This document shows, piece after piece, positions 9,055 through 16,225 of a DNA stretch of 64,000 nt (position 1 is the stretch's first letter; every line of letters starts with the position of its first letter). A model generated the notes under the pieces. The model was given only the letters and a program-made list of their open reading frames with translations. It was not told the DNA's origin and did not search any database. The DNA lies in NCBI RefSeq assembly GCF_042658845.1, contig NZ_JBHSRI010000025.1, positions 558,001-622,000 on the forward strand, read 5' to 3'. A program made the position numbers and the translations under genes. This stretch comes from Paenisporosarcina macmurdoensis (lineage in GTDB: Bacteria > Bacillota > Bacilli > Bacillales_A > Planococcaceae).

Positions 9055-9663
9055 TTGGAAACCCAAAAAATGACTACAAAGAGCGTTTCATTTACTAACA
9101 ACCGCATTTTCATAACGTTTGCACTGTTTCTGCTGCTGGGCTTGCCAGCGAGTTTCATTCCTGAAGAAACATATCTAAAATGGTTATTGATCAATTTCAG
9201 CATTGCTGTGCTTCTGACAGTAGTTAATTACATGATTTGGACGAAACAGAAGAATGATAGCAAAAGGTATTTTTCACTACACTCTTTTGTGATGATGCTC
9301 GGTTTGGCATTTTACGCAACATCTCCAATATTAAGATTAATTTACCCTTCCATGTATTTTTGGATTCTTTTAGGTGGGTTGATTCTGTACACTGTTTTCC
9401 TACTTTCGAAGTACGATGCAATTGCTGGTGGACTATTAAATCCTAGAAAAAAAGGGTTCAAATTATTGGTTTTTTCCTTTTTTTCTATCGTCTTTGTAGC
9501 GGGAAGTAGCATATGGGGTTATATGCTAGCATCAGATGCTGCACCGGTAAATGAAGTGGCTATTATCATGTTTTTCTTGGGACTCTTCTTATTGATGGTA
9601 GCACCGTCAATGCTTGTCACACCAAAGCGTGCAGAAGAATTGAAAGCTCCAGAACATAATTAA
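9055..9663 (+). CDS. Membrane protein with about six TM helices, unknown
   Basis: 202 residues. The TTG start at 9055 is supported by AGAGGTG at 9042-9048, 6 nt upstream. Hydrophobic helices near 15-35, 40-60, 75-92, 95-113, 133-155 and 165-185; short charged C-terminus. No family recognised. It is the last of four consecutive small membrane genes before the pseudopilins. Confidence 0.6.
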   Translation: METQKMTTKSVSFTNNRIFITFALFLLLGLPASFIPEETYLKWLLINFSIAVLLTVVNYMIWTKQKNDSKRYFSLHSFVMMLGLAFYATSPILRLIYPSMYFWILLGGLILYTVFLLSKYDAIAGGLLNPRKKGFKLLVFSFFSIVFVAGSSIWGYMLASDAAPVNEVAIIMFFLGLFLLMVAPSMLVTPKRAEELKAPEHN

Positions 9664-9751
9664 TAAAACTGTAAAGTTGTTTAAGAGCATGTTAATAAAA
9701 TGGCTGCAAGAATGAATGAGAACTTGTAATTTAAAAAGATGAGGTGATTGT

Positions 9752-10144
9752 ATGAAGGGTATTAAAGCTATAAGAAATGAAAAAGGTGCTTTAAGCATAG
9801 AATTTTTAGGGATTCTTCCTTTCTATTTCATGTTCTTCGTACTGCTATGGCAAGTCGTTGCTTCCGGTTATGCGATCATGAGCTTAAAATCTGCAGCCAA
9901 CGATGGTGCATCTGTGTATGCAATGTCGGAAGATATAGGTGAGGCTGAAAATACGGTTATGCAATCAATCGGTGGTAGTGCGCTTTTAACAGGCGCCAGT
10001 GTCTCGATTAGCCCTCAAGGAAACGGTACTTTTACTTTATCAGTAAGTGCTCAACATCCACTTGTTTTTGTACCAACTGAGTGGAAAACTAAAACTGCCG
10101 TTTCGCTCAATTCAAAAGCTGCAGGTAAGGTGTTTGTTCCATGA
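9752..10144 (+). CDS. tadE: TadE-like pseudopilin
   Basis: 130 residues with a prepilin-like start, NEKG|ALSIEFLGILPFYF: Gly at the cleavage site, Glu at +5, then a hydrophobic helix, and a C-terminal beta-rich domain. This is the TadE pattern, a minor pseudopilin needed for Flp pilus assembly. Start ATG 9752 follows GATGAGGTG. The stop overlaps the next gene by four bases. Confidence 0.85.
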   Translation: MKGIKAIRNEKGALSIEFLGILPFYFMFFVLLWQVVASGYAIMSLKSAANDGASVYAMSEDIGEAENTVMQSIGGSALLTGASVSISPQGNGTFTLSVSAQHPLVFVPTEWKTKTAVSLNSKAAGKVFVP

Positions 10145-10785
10145 AATATTTAAGTAATGATAGAGGTAACTCTGCTTTTTATTTGATTTGGATTATTGGT
10201 ATTTCAGCAGTTATTTTCGTTATTGTGGTGAATATTGCCAAAGTTTATGTGGTCAAACAACATGCAGCTACTGCTACTCAACAAGCAGCTTTTGCTGGAA
10301 CGGTCGTTTTATTGGAAGCGACACAAGAAGGAATCGAAAGTTTTGATAGTGATTTAACAAAGTCTGCAGCTCAAAAAGTAATAGATAAAGGTAAATCGAT
10401 TGAAGATCAGATTGATGAAAAAGTGGACGAATTTGTCGAGCAAGATGAAGATCTTCAAATAGCTTACATCAAAGCTTATAATTTGGTTCTTCCTGAAAAA
10501 ATAGAAAAACATCCTCAATTTAAAAAAGAAATGGCAGATACTTTTAGAAATTCTGGACTTAGTGGGAAGTTACTTAGTATAGTCCAATCAACGATCACAG
10601 CAAACGAAGCGAATGCCGAATCAGTTGAAGTATTGCTATCCGATACGAAATGGCGTGTAGAAGTTACAGCAGATGCTACGTATAAGACGATTACAGATGG
10701 AACCTACCTAAAGTCATTCACTTCCGATATTAAGCAAAAAGGAATAGGACCATCACTTCAATATCTGGAAAGTATACCTTTCTAA
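10141..10785 (+). CDS. TadF/TadG-like pilus-assembly protein
   Basis: 214 residues coupled to tadE by an ATGA overlap. Short leader NDRG followed by NSAFYLIWIIGISAVIFVIVV (no Glu at +5, typical of TadF/TadG-type proteins), then KVYVVKQHAATATQQAAFAGT, which resembles the putative Tad/Flp pilus-assembly (TadE/G-like) helix in which many surface-pilus proteins have conserved Ala/Gln. The remainder is an extracytoplasmic domain of about 170 residues. It closes the tad cluster and is followed by a terminator. Confidence 0.75.
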   Translation: MKYLSNDRGNSAFYLIWIIGISAVIFVIVVNIAKVYVVKQHAATATQQAAFAGTVVLLEATQEGIESFDSDLTKSAAQKVIDKGKSIEDQIDEKVDEFVEQDEDLQIAYIKAYNLVLPEKIEKHPQFKKEMADTFRNSGLSGKLLSIVQSTITANEANAESVEVLLSDTKWRVEVTADATYKTITDGTYLKSFTSDIKQKGIGPSLQYLESIPF

Positions 10786-10787
10786 TG

Positions 10788-10824
10788 AATCAGTCCTGGT
10801 AAATCCATGAGGACTGATTTTTTT
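10788..10824 (+). terminator. Terminator ending the tad cluster
   Basis: 10-bp stem AATCAGTCCT / AGGACTGATT with a 12-nt loop, followed by an uninterrupted T run. Confidence 0.85.
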
Positions 10825-10984
10825 CGTGTAAAATTGATTATGCTCAAATGAATCCACTGATAATATTGGAGCTTCGCTTTTATTATTTGGTTAGTAAGAT
10901 GTTTGAAATTATTGTGTCTGCTTTTATGGTGCCAAAAGAAAATGTTGAAAGACTTTAATATAAAAAAGATAAGGGGGTGAAAGG

Positions 10985-11845
10985 ATGACAAAAGTAGTCG
11001 GCTACGCATTCATATTATTTGGGATAGTTATGGGCATTTATAGCACAAGTCAACTTTTTTCGGAATTATGGTTTGCCATATTTATGATCGTTGTTTTTTC
11101 GTATGGTCCATACCTTGTGGGCAATAAGTTGAGATTGTCTACTAAAGATTTCAAGAAAAGTTTTTGGCAACTTACTGGAGCTTTTATTGTCGGAGTGATT
11201 TTGACACCAGGTTTTCTATTGTATATACAAAATCAAAGTGATGTGTTGGAGAAGATTTATGATGCTGAAAGTGAATTCTACTTTTTTAAATCAGGAACCG
11301 GAAGTAATGTAGCAATTGTTTTTGCAGTATTTTTTGTTCTAATTACTTCACTCGGATACAGAGTGGCAAACGGATGGAAAGCGGGAGGGCATCTACTCAC
11401 AGGATCGATTGTCGCATTGGCTCTATTCTTTTTCGTTTATCAATATATGACATTTGATTCGTATAGCGGCATCCACAAGGAGCGAGGATATGTGAGTAAA
11501 GCGTGGAATGAAGAAGAAATAGGATTATCGTTTGGATCGATTAAAGAGTTCAGGATTGTACCGTATGTCCGATATGGCGCCGTTAGTAATCCATCTGAGG
11601 AAACAGAATTTATGTGGCGATTAATTATTGTCCCGCTGGACGGGAAAGAATTTGTATACAACAGACAATCGATTGATGGGAACTGGTTGTCACAAACAAA
11701 AGCACTGCAGGAAAAAGCAACGAAAGAGCATATTCTTTTCACGGTCATTCCTATGGATGCTAACACATACAAATGGTATCAAACTGAATTAGAATTGACT
11801 GAAGTAAATCCAAAACCTTATAACGAATTTTTTGGAATCAAATAA
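10985..11845 (+). CDS. Membrane protein with soluble C-terminal domain, unknown
   Basis: 286 residues. About five TM helices in the first 155 residues (near 5-22, 25-42, 58-80, 100-120, 130-150), then an extracytoplasmic domain of about 130 residues rich in beta-strand-like sequence (FRIVPYVRYGAVSNPSEE). Start ATG 10985 follows AAGGGGGTGAAAGG. No family recognised. It stands alone between the tad terminator and a shared terminator with the convergent BCCT gene. Confidence 0.65.
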   Translation: MTKVVGYAFILFGIVMGIYSTSQLFSELWFAIFMIVVFSYGPYLVGNKLRLSTKDFKKSFWQLTGAFIVGVILTPGFLLYIQNQSDVLEKIYDAESEFYFFKSGTGSNVAIVFAVFFVLITSLGYRVANGWKAGGHLLTGSIVALALFFFVYQYMTFDSYSGIHKERGYVSKAWNEEEIGLSFGSIKEFRIVPYVRYGAVSNPSEETEFMWRLIIVPLDGKEFVYNRQSIDGNWLSQTKALQEKATKEHILFTVIPMDANTYKWYQTELELTEVNPKPYNEFFGIK

Positions 11846-11882
11846 AAAGCCAATCACTCAAGAGAACTGAGTGATTGGCTTT
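11846..11882. terminator. Bidirectional terminator between convergent genes
   Basis: Perfect 15-bp stem AAAGCCAATCACTCA / TGAGTGATTGGCTTT with a 7-nt loop; A-rich on the left and T-rich on the right, so it can serve both the unknown membrane gene and the BCCT gene. Confidence 0.85.
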
Positions 11883-11891
11883 AATTTATGA

Positions 11892-13385
11892 TTATGATTT
11901 AGAAATTTTCATTCTTTTTACTTCATCAGTAAGAGATTTATACAAGGATACCATCATCAGTACCATGATCAAGGAGAATGGGAAGGCGGCTACAATTAAC
12001 AGGTTCTGCAAGGCGCTTAAGCCATCTGCTGATAATAAAATTACTGCAATTGAAGATTGTGCAATTCCCCAAACAACTTTTACCATGTTTGATGGATTTA
12101 ACGAACCATTAGTTGTTTGCATTCCTAGCACGAATGTTGCCGAGTCTGCTGATGTGATAAAGAATGTACTGATCAAGATGACCGCAATAATCGATAACAC
12201 CATAGACATAGGCAATTCATTGAAGACAGCAAATAATGTTTCTTCCGTTTTTAACCCAGTTAAATCAGTTACTTTTTGTTGAATGTTTATTGCCGTTGAA
12301 CCAAATGCTGCGAACCAGAAGAAACTCACTAGGGATGGTATTAACAGTACCCCAATTAAGAATTCTCGAATAGTACGTCCTTTTGATACACGTGCAATAA
12401 AGATTCCGACGAATGGTGACCAAGAAATCCACCAAGCCCAGTAGAAAATCGTCCAACCGTTAATCCATTCACGATTTCCTGCATCAAGAGGTGCCGCGCT
12501 GAAACTCATGCGAACTACATTTTGTAAATAGCTACCTAAAGAATCAGTAAACATGTTGAAAATTAATAATGTCGGTCCAAGGATGACAACTAAGGCTAAA
12601 AGAGTAACCGCTAATATCATATTCGCATTGGATAAATACTTAATGCCTTTACTTAATCCTGACCAAGCCGAAATTAAGAATAATACTGTTACGACAGCGA
12701 TAATAACAACTTTCACCCAGTATTCATTTGGAATACCGAAAATATAAGATAATCCACCGTTAATTTGAATAGCACCAAAGCCAAGAGTAGTGGCAACTCC
12801 CACGACCGTTGCGAAAACGGCGAAAACATCTACTAACACGCCCCAAGGACCGTTCATTTTGTCTCCGAAAATCGGCTTCAATGTTGCTGAAATTAACCCA
12901 GGCTCTCCTTTACGGAACTGGAAATAAGCGAGTGCTAAAGCGACAATCGCATAAATGGCCCATGCATGTAATCCCCAATGGAAAAACGTGTAACGCATGG
13001 ATTCTCTAAAGGCATTTCTTGTTTCTGGATCAGCCGTTGCAGGACTAATTGCATAATGAGATAGCGGTTCTGCAGCTCCCCAAAACACAAGTCCAATACC
13101 CATACCAGCTGAAAATAGCATGGAGAACCAAGAAATTCTTGAATACTCAGGTCGATCTGTATCCTTACCTAAACGGATTTTACCAAAAGGACTTACAATA
13201 ACAATTATAGTGAAAAGCACCATAAGTGAAACGACGCTTAAGTAATACCATCCGAAGTTAGTAGTAATAAAAGATTGCATTGTTCCTGTTAGTTTTTCGA
13301 AACTAGTAGGTGCGAATGCTCCAAACCCTACGGCTAACGCAACTAATGCTAACGCATACCAAAATACATTTGTAATATTCTTCAT
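11892..13385 (-). CDS. BCCT-family betaine/choline/carnitine transporter
   Basis: Sodium- or proton-coupled uptake of quaternary ammonium osmolytes, most likely glycine betaine (OpuD/BetP type). 497 residues, about 12 TM helices. The family signature SAGMGIGLVFWGAAEPLSHY is at about 89-108, and the Trp-rich TM8 region (TIFYWAWWISWSPFVGIFIARVS) at about 310-332 carries the substrate box. GAGGGGGAAAC precedes the ATG. It is monocistronic. OpuD-type rather than choline-specific is inferred only from general similarity. Confidence 0.9.
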   Translation of the reverse strand: MKNITNVFWYALALVALAVGFGAFAPTSFEKLTGTMQSFITTNFGWYYLSVVSLMVLFTIIVIVSPFGKIRLGKDTDRPEYSRISWFSMLFSAGMGIGLVFWGAAEPLSHYAISPATADPETRNAFRESMRYTFFHWGLHAWAIYAIVALALAYFQFRKGEPGLISATLKPIFGDKMNGPWGVLVDVFAVFATVVGVATTLGFGAIQINGGLSYIFGIPNEYWVKVVIIAVVTVLFLISAWSGLSKGIKYLSNANMILAVTLLALVVILGPTLLIFNMFTDSLGSYLQNVVRMSFSAAPLDAGNREWINGWTIFYWAWWISWSPFVGIFIARVSKGRTIREFLIGVLLIPSLVSFFWFAAFGSTAINIQQKVTDLTGLKTEETLFAVFNELPMSMVLSIIAVILISTFFITSADSATFVLGMQTTNGSLNPSNMVKVVWGIAQSSIAVILLSADGLSALQNLLIVAAFPFSLIMVLMMVSLYKSLTDEVKRMKISKS

Positions 13386-13429
13386 GTTTCCCCCTCAAGT
13401 CTCTTGTTTATTTTGTGACACAATGGTTC

Positions 13430-13458
13430 ACACTACGCAACTTATTGGTTAATGTCAA
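13430..13458 (-). promoter_or_regulatory. Candidate sigma-A promoter of the BCCT gene
   Basis: On the minus strand a perfect TTGACA (13458-13453) is followed after 17 nt by TAGTGT (13435-13430). The -35 is strong and the -10 weak, as is common for induced genes. It lies 45 bp upstream of the start codon. Confidence 0.4.
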
Positions 13459-13611
13459 ATGACCATGTACCATAAGTGTAGGTAAACGATCAATATTATA
13501 GTCATATTAACCTGAAAGGTCACTAGTTATTAATACCTGTTTATTAAGATAGTTAAACCTTGTAATAGTTGGGAATTTAGGAGTTTTCTTCAATGTGAAT
13601 TATTTTGATGT

Positions 13612-13650
13612 AACTCCTTGAATCAAACTAAGTAATGGATTCAAGGAGTT
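13612..13650. repeat. 13-bp perfect inverted repeat in the BCCT/xis intergenic gap
   Basis: AACTCCTTGAATC / GATTCAAGGAGTT separated by 13 nt. There is no T run on either side, so it is not a convincing terminator. The rest of the 13459-13694 stretch shows nothing I can assign. Confidence 0.5.
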
Positions 13651-13694
13651 TACCGTCGGGGTTAGACTTATTAGAGTTTTTCGAGTTCATTGTT

Positions 13695-13877
13695 CTATAA
13701 GTCGGATATCTTCTTTTCGATGTCTAGATCTATGCGCCAGCTCACAACTAATGGCAGCAGGAAGTTGGGGTATGAAGGTCGCGAACTTAACCTTCCTTCC
13801 TCAAATGTGAAAGCAAGCTGTTCAATCGAATCTCTTGCTGCCCCGGTGATGAGTTAAAGTAATGCTTTACCTTTCAT
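13695..13877 (-). pseudogene. Remnant of a small ORF (about 60 codons) with one in-frame stop
   Basis: Reading the minus strand from ATG 13877, one nt after the stop of the excisionase-like gene, gives seven codons (MKGKALL), a TAA at 13856-13854, then 52 open codons ending at TAG 13697-13695. The open part (beginning LITGAARDSIEQLAF, ending DIEKKISDL) has normal protein-like composition. No start codon follows the stop. I read it as a decayed small gene formerly coupled to the upstream gene; family unknown. Confidence 0.4.
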
Positions 13878-13878
13878 G

Positions 13879-14118
13879 TCAGTCTTCGTCTTTCACGTCG
13901 ATGTCATCTGGAATAGGCGTATTGCGCCATTCATCGATTTGGCGTTTGACGTCTTCAACTTGTTCCAAGTGACGTTCGAATTGAGATTGGTTAATTAAAT
14001 ATTGTTCCCCATCATGGACTGATTTTATGCGTCCGTCTAATACATAACGACGTACTTGTTGTTCAGGCATGCTTAAAAAATCAGCAGTTTCTTCTATTGA
14101 TAAATACACAGGCGACAC
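13879..14118 (-). CDS. Excisionase-family helix-turn-helix DNA-binding protein
   Basis: 79 residues. The first 50 match the small winged-HTH excisionase/MerR-like fold: YLSIEETADFLSMPEQQVRRYVLDGRIKSV, then a beta-hairpin wing (HDGEQYLINQSQFERHL). The C-terminal 30 residues are acidic and helical. The usual role is DNA bending or local transcription control. No integrase, att site or phage genes are nearby, so a chromosomal regulator is more likely than a true excisionase. The start is ATG 14118 with an AAAAAGGAGTG box. Confidence 0.75.
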   Translation of the reverse strand: MSPVYLSIEETADFLSMPEQQVRRYVLDGRIKSVHDGEQYLINQSQFERHLEQVEDVKRQIDEWRNTPIPDDIDVKDED

Positions 14119-14211
14119 ACTCCTTTTTCTTCATTATAGTTTACGAAATAGCGTATCTCAATATACATAAAATATGGTAAAGTACAGTCAACAACTACTT
14201 GAGGTGACTTT

Positions 14212-15090
14212 ATGAAAACGGTGATCCCTTACTTCCTTGTTTTACTAGCTGCTGTGTTATGGGGCACAACTGGAACAGCTCAAACCTATTTACCGCAAAA
14301 TGCTCAACCTTTAACCATTGGTGCATCTCGATTAGCAATAGGTGGATTTTCATTATTAATTATTATGATTCTAATGAAAAAAATCAATTTCCGCACGTGG
14401 CCGTGGAAAACAACGATTGTTGCAGCTCTATGTATGGCTTTATTTCAACCCTTGTTTTTTACTTCAGTCCGAGTTACGGGAATAGCTATTGGAACAGTAG
14501 TTGCAATTGGTAGTGCACCAATCTTTTCGGGTTTGATTGAGTGGTTTTACCTCAAATTGAGACCGTCTCGTGCATGGATAATGGCTACGGCACTTTCAGT
14601 TATCGGATGTAGCCTATTATTTTTAAACAAAGATGCATTAACGGTGAATCCACTGGGAGTAACTTTATCACTAATAGCTGGTTTTGTATTTGCCATATAT
14701 ACAATTGTTAGTAAAGCGCTATTAGCAAAAGTCGAAGCAATTCCAGCAGTTGCTATGACATTTTCAATAAGTGCGATTATGTTAATGCCCTTTTTATTTA
14801 TTTTTGATAGTTCATGGGTTACTGAACCAGCTAATATAGCAACCATTTTATACTTAGGTTTTATGACAACAAGTGTTGCGTATATTCTCTATTTAAAAGG
14901 TCTTCAAAAAGTACCTTCCTCATCTGCAGTAACTTTATCTCTGGGAGAACCTTTAACTGCTGCTGTCCTAAGTGTGTTTATTGTAGGGGAAGTGTTAAGT
15001 GCAGTTTCTTGGGTCGGAGTGCTTCTTCTACTCGGAGGAATTGTCGTATTAACATTCAGTGGAAGAAAACGAGCAAAAAAAATCGAATAA
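14212..15090 (+). CDS. EamA-family (DMT) membrane transporter
   Basis: 292 residues, ten TM helices in two EamA repeats (about 1-140 and 150-287). The start VIPYFLVLLAAVLWGTTGTAQTYL has the typical WGxxG of the first repeat; the second repeat ends SLGEPLTAAVLSVFIVGEVLS. Exporter of small metabolites or amino acids; substrate cannot be read from sequence. ATG 14212 follows TTGAGGTGAC. A strong terminator follows at once. Confidence 0.85.
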   Translation: MKTVIPYFLVLLAAVLWGTTGTAQTYLPQNAQPLTIGASRLAIGGFSLLIIMILMKKINFRTWPWKTTIVAALCMALFQPLFFTSVRVTGIAIGTVVAIGSAPIFSGLIEWFYLKLRPSRAWIMATALSVIGCSLLFLNKDALTVNPLGVTLSLIAGFVFAIYTIVSKALLAKVEAIPAVAMTFSISAIMLMPFLFIFDSSWVTEPANIATILYLGFMTTSVAYILYLKGLQKVPSSSAVTLSLGEPLTAAVLSVFIVGEVLSAVSWVGVLLLLGGIVVLTFSGRKRAKKIE

Positions 15091-15093
15091 ATG

Positions 15094-15126
15094 AAAAGTG
15101 TCTCTGTCCCTAGAGACACTTTTTTA
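15094..15126 (+). terminator. Terminator of the EamA gene
   Basis: 12-bp stem AAAAGTGTCTCT / AGAGACACTTTT with a 6-nt loop and a continuing T run. Confidence 0.85.
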
Positions 15127-15150
15127 ACTTTTTCGTGGAATATATGGGCG

Positions 15151-15255
15151 AAGCGGATTAAATCGCAGCCCAAGCCGATTAAAATGGATATCAAGCGGAA
15201 TAAACCACCAATGAAGCCGAATAAACAGAAGGCGGAGCCGATTATATCACCAATG
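15151..15255 (+). repeat. 21-nt periodic array A (AAGCSGAWTAAA family), 5 units
   Basis: Units start at 15151, 15172, 15193, 15214 and 15235, each exactly 21 nt apart. The 12-nt core is AAGC[C/G]GA[A/T]TAAA with the fifth copy slightly degenerate (GAGCCGATTATA); the next 9 nt are unrelated between units. It lies 25 nt beyond the EamA terminator. A frame reads through it but starts inside the terminator and lacks a ribosome site, so I do not call it coding. Confidence 0.8.
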
Positions 15256-15375
15256 GAACACTCGAAAGAGATAGCAACTTCATTTCTTAAGAAAATCTTC
15301 ACTTTTATGCTAACTGTTTGTTAAGAATTGGTGGATACAATTGGTATTATAAGAAGTAGAGAAGAGGTGCAGCGG

Positions 15376-16068
15376 ATGACACAATTTACGGTACTCGTAA
15401 CGGATGACGATCAAGACATTCGAGATGGGATAGAAATTTATTTGAAAAATGAAGGTTACCGGGTCTTAAAAGCTTCGGATGGCTTAGAAGCATTAACGAT
15501 ATTAGAAACTAATGATGTTCATTTAATTCTTCTCGATATTATGATGCCAAATATGGACGGCATTCAAGCTACATTTAAAATTCGCTCAGAGCGCAATATT
15601 CCTATCATCATGTTAAGTGCTAAGGCCGAAGACTCCGATAAAATACATGGCTTATCCGTTGGAGCAGATGATTATGTCACGAAGCCATTTCATCCCATGG
15701 AGCTCATGGCAAGAGTGAAGTCACAGTTACGCCGCTACGTGCACCTCGGAACATTTAAAGAACAGAAATCAACGATTCAAATAGATGGACTTTCACTCGA
15801 CATGGAGTCTAAAGAAGTAACACTCGATGGAGAATCCATCAGATTAACGCCGATAGAATACAAAATCACGGAGCTGTTAATGACAAATGCAGGCAGAGTG
15901 TTTTCAATTGGTGACATTTATCAACGCGTTTGGAACGAGCAGGCTTATAACGCAGAAAATATCGTCGCTGTTCATATACGTAAAATTCGAGAAAAAATCG
16001 AAACAGATCCTAAAAATCCTAGATATGTAAAGGTGGTGTGGGGCATTGGCTATAAAATCGAAAAGTAA
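15376..16068 (+). CDS. OmpR/PhoB-family response regulator
   Basis: 230 residues. Receiver domain (about 1-118) with acidic pocket DDD, phospho-Asp in ILLDIMMPNMDG (about 53), Ser/Thr in MLSAKA and Lys in VTKPFHP; then a winged-helix DNA-binding domain ending VRYVKVVWGIGYKIEK-like. Start ATG 15376 has AGAGGTG 6 nt upstream; an upstream GTG at 15328 has no ribosome site. It precedes its histidine kinase. VanR/YycF-like in general pattern, target genes unknown. Confidence 0.88.
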   Translation: MTQFTVLVTDDDQDIRDGIEIYLKNEGYRVLKASDGLEALTILETNDVHLILLDIMMPNMDGIQATFKIRSERNIPIIMLSAKAEDSDKIHGLSVGADDYVTKPFHPMELMARVKSQLRRYVHLGTFKEQKSTIQIDGLSLDMESKEVTLDGESIRLTPIEYKITELLMTNAGRVFSIGDIYQRVWNEQAYNAENIVAVHIRKIREKIETDPKNPRYVKVVWGIGYKIEK

Positions 16069-16222
16069 GGCTTCGCATTGGTTATCCATTGTTGCACTCA
16101 CTATCGGGATGCTTAGTCTCATGTATTGTTATTCGTTTATTCAACAATTGATTGAGCAAGGTTTTTTACACTCTAATCGAACCATGGTGCAATTGACGCG
16201 CATGTTGAAAGGAGGGGCTTAA
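16046..16222 (+). CDS. Small single-TM protein (58 aa) between regulator and kinase
   Basis: TTG start at 16046 overlapping the 3' end of the response-regulator gene, with AAGGTGGTG at 16030-16038 upstream; TAA ends at 16222, 3 nt before the kinase start. The product has a basic N-terminus (AIKSKSKASHW), a 20-residue hydrophobic helix (LSIVALTIGMLSLMYCYSF) and a basic tail ending in LKGGA. The kinase ribosome site (AAAGGAGGGG) is inside it. It could be a small membrane modulator of the sensor, or only a coupling ORF. No family recognised. Confidence 0.5.
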   Translation: MAIKSKSKASHWLSIVALTIGMLSLMYCYSFIQQLIEQGFLHSNRTMVQLTRMLKGGA

Positions 16223-16225
16223 TCA

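Noticed and set aside
13612..13650. Terminator call for the 13-bp inverted repeat
   Set aside because: No T run follows on either strand and no gene ends nearby.
13879..14118. Prophage or integrative element at the excisionase-like gene
   Set aside because: No integrase, att repeats or other phage genes surround it; a stand-alone HTH protein fits better.
15091..15324. 77-codon ORF with 7-residue periodicity across array A
   Set aside because: It begins inside the EamA terminator, has no ribosome site, and the period is set by the 21-nt DNA array; equivalent arrays elsewhere have stops or indels in all frames.
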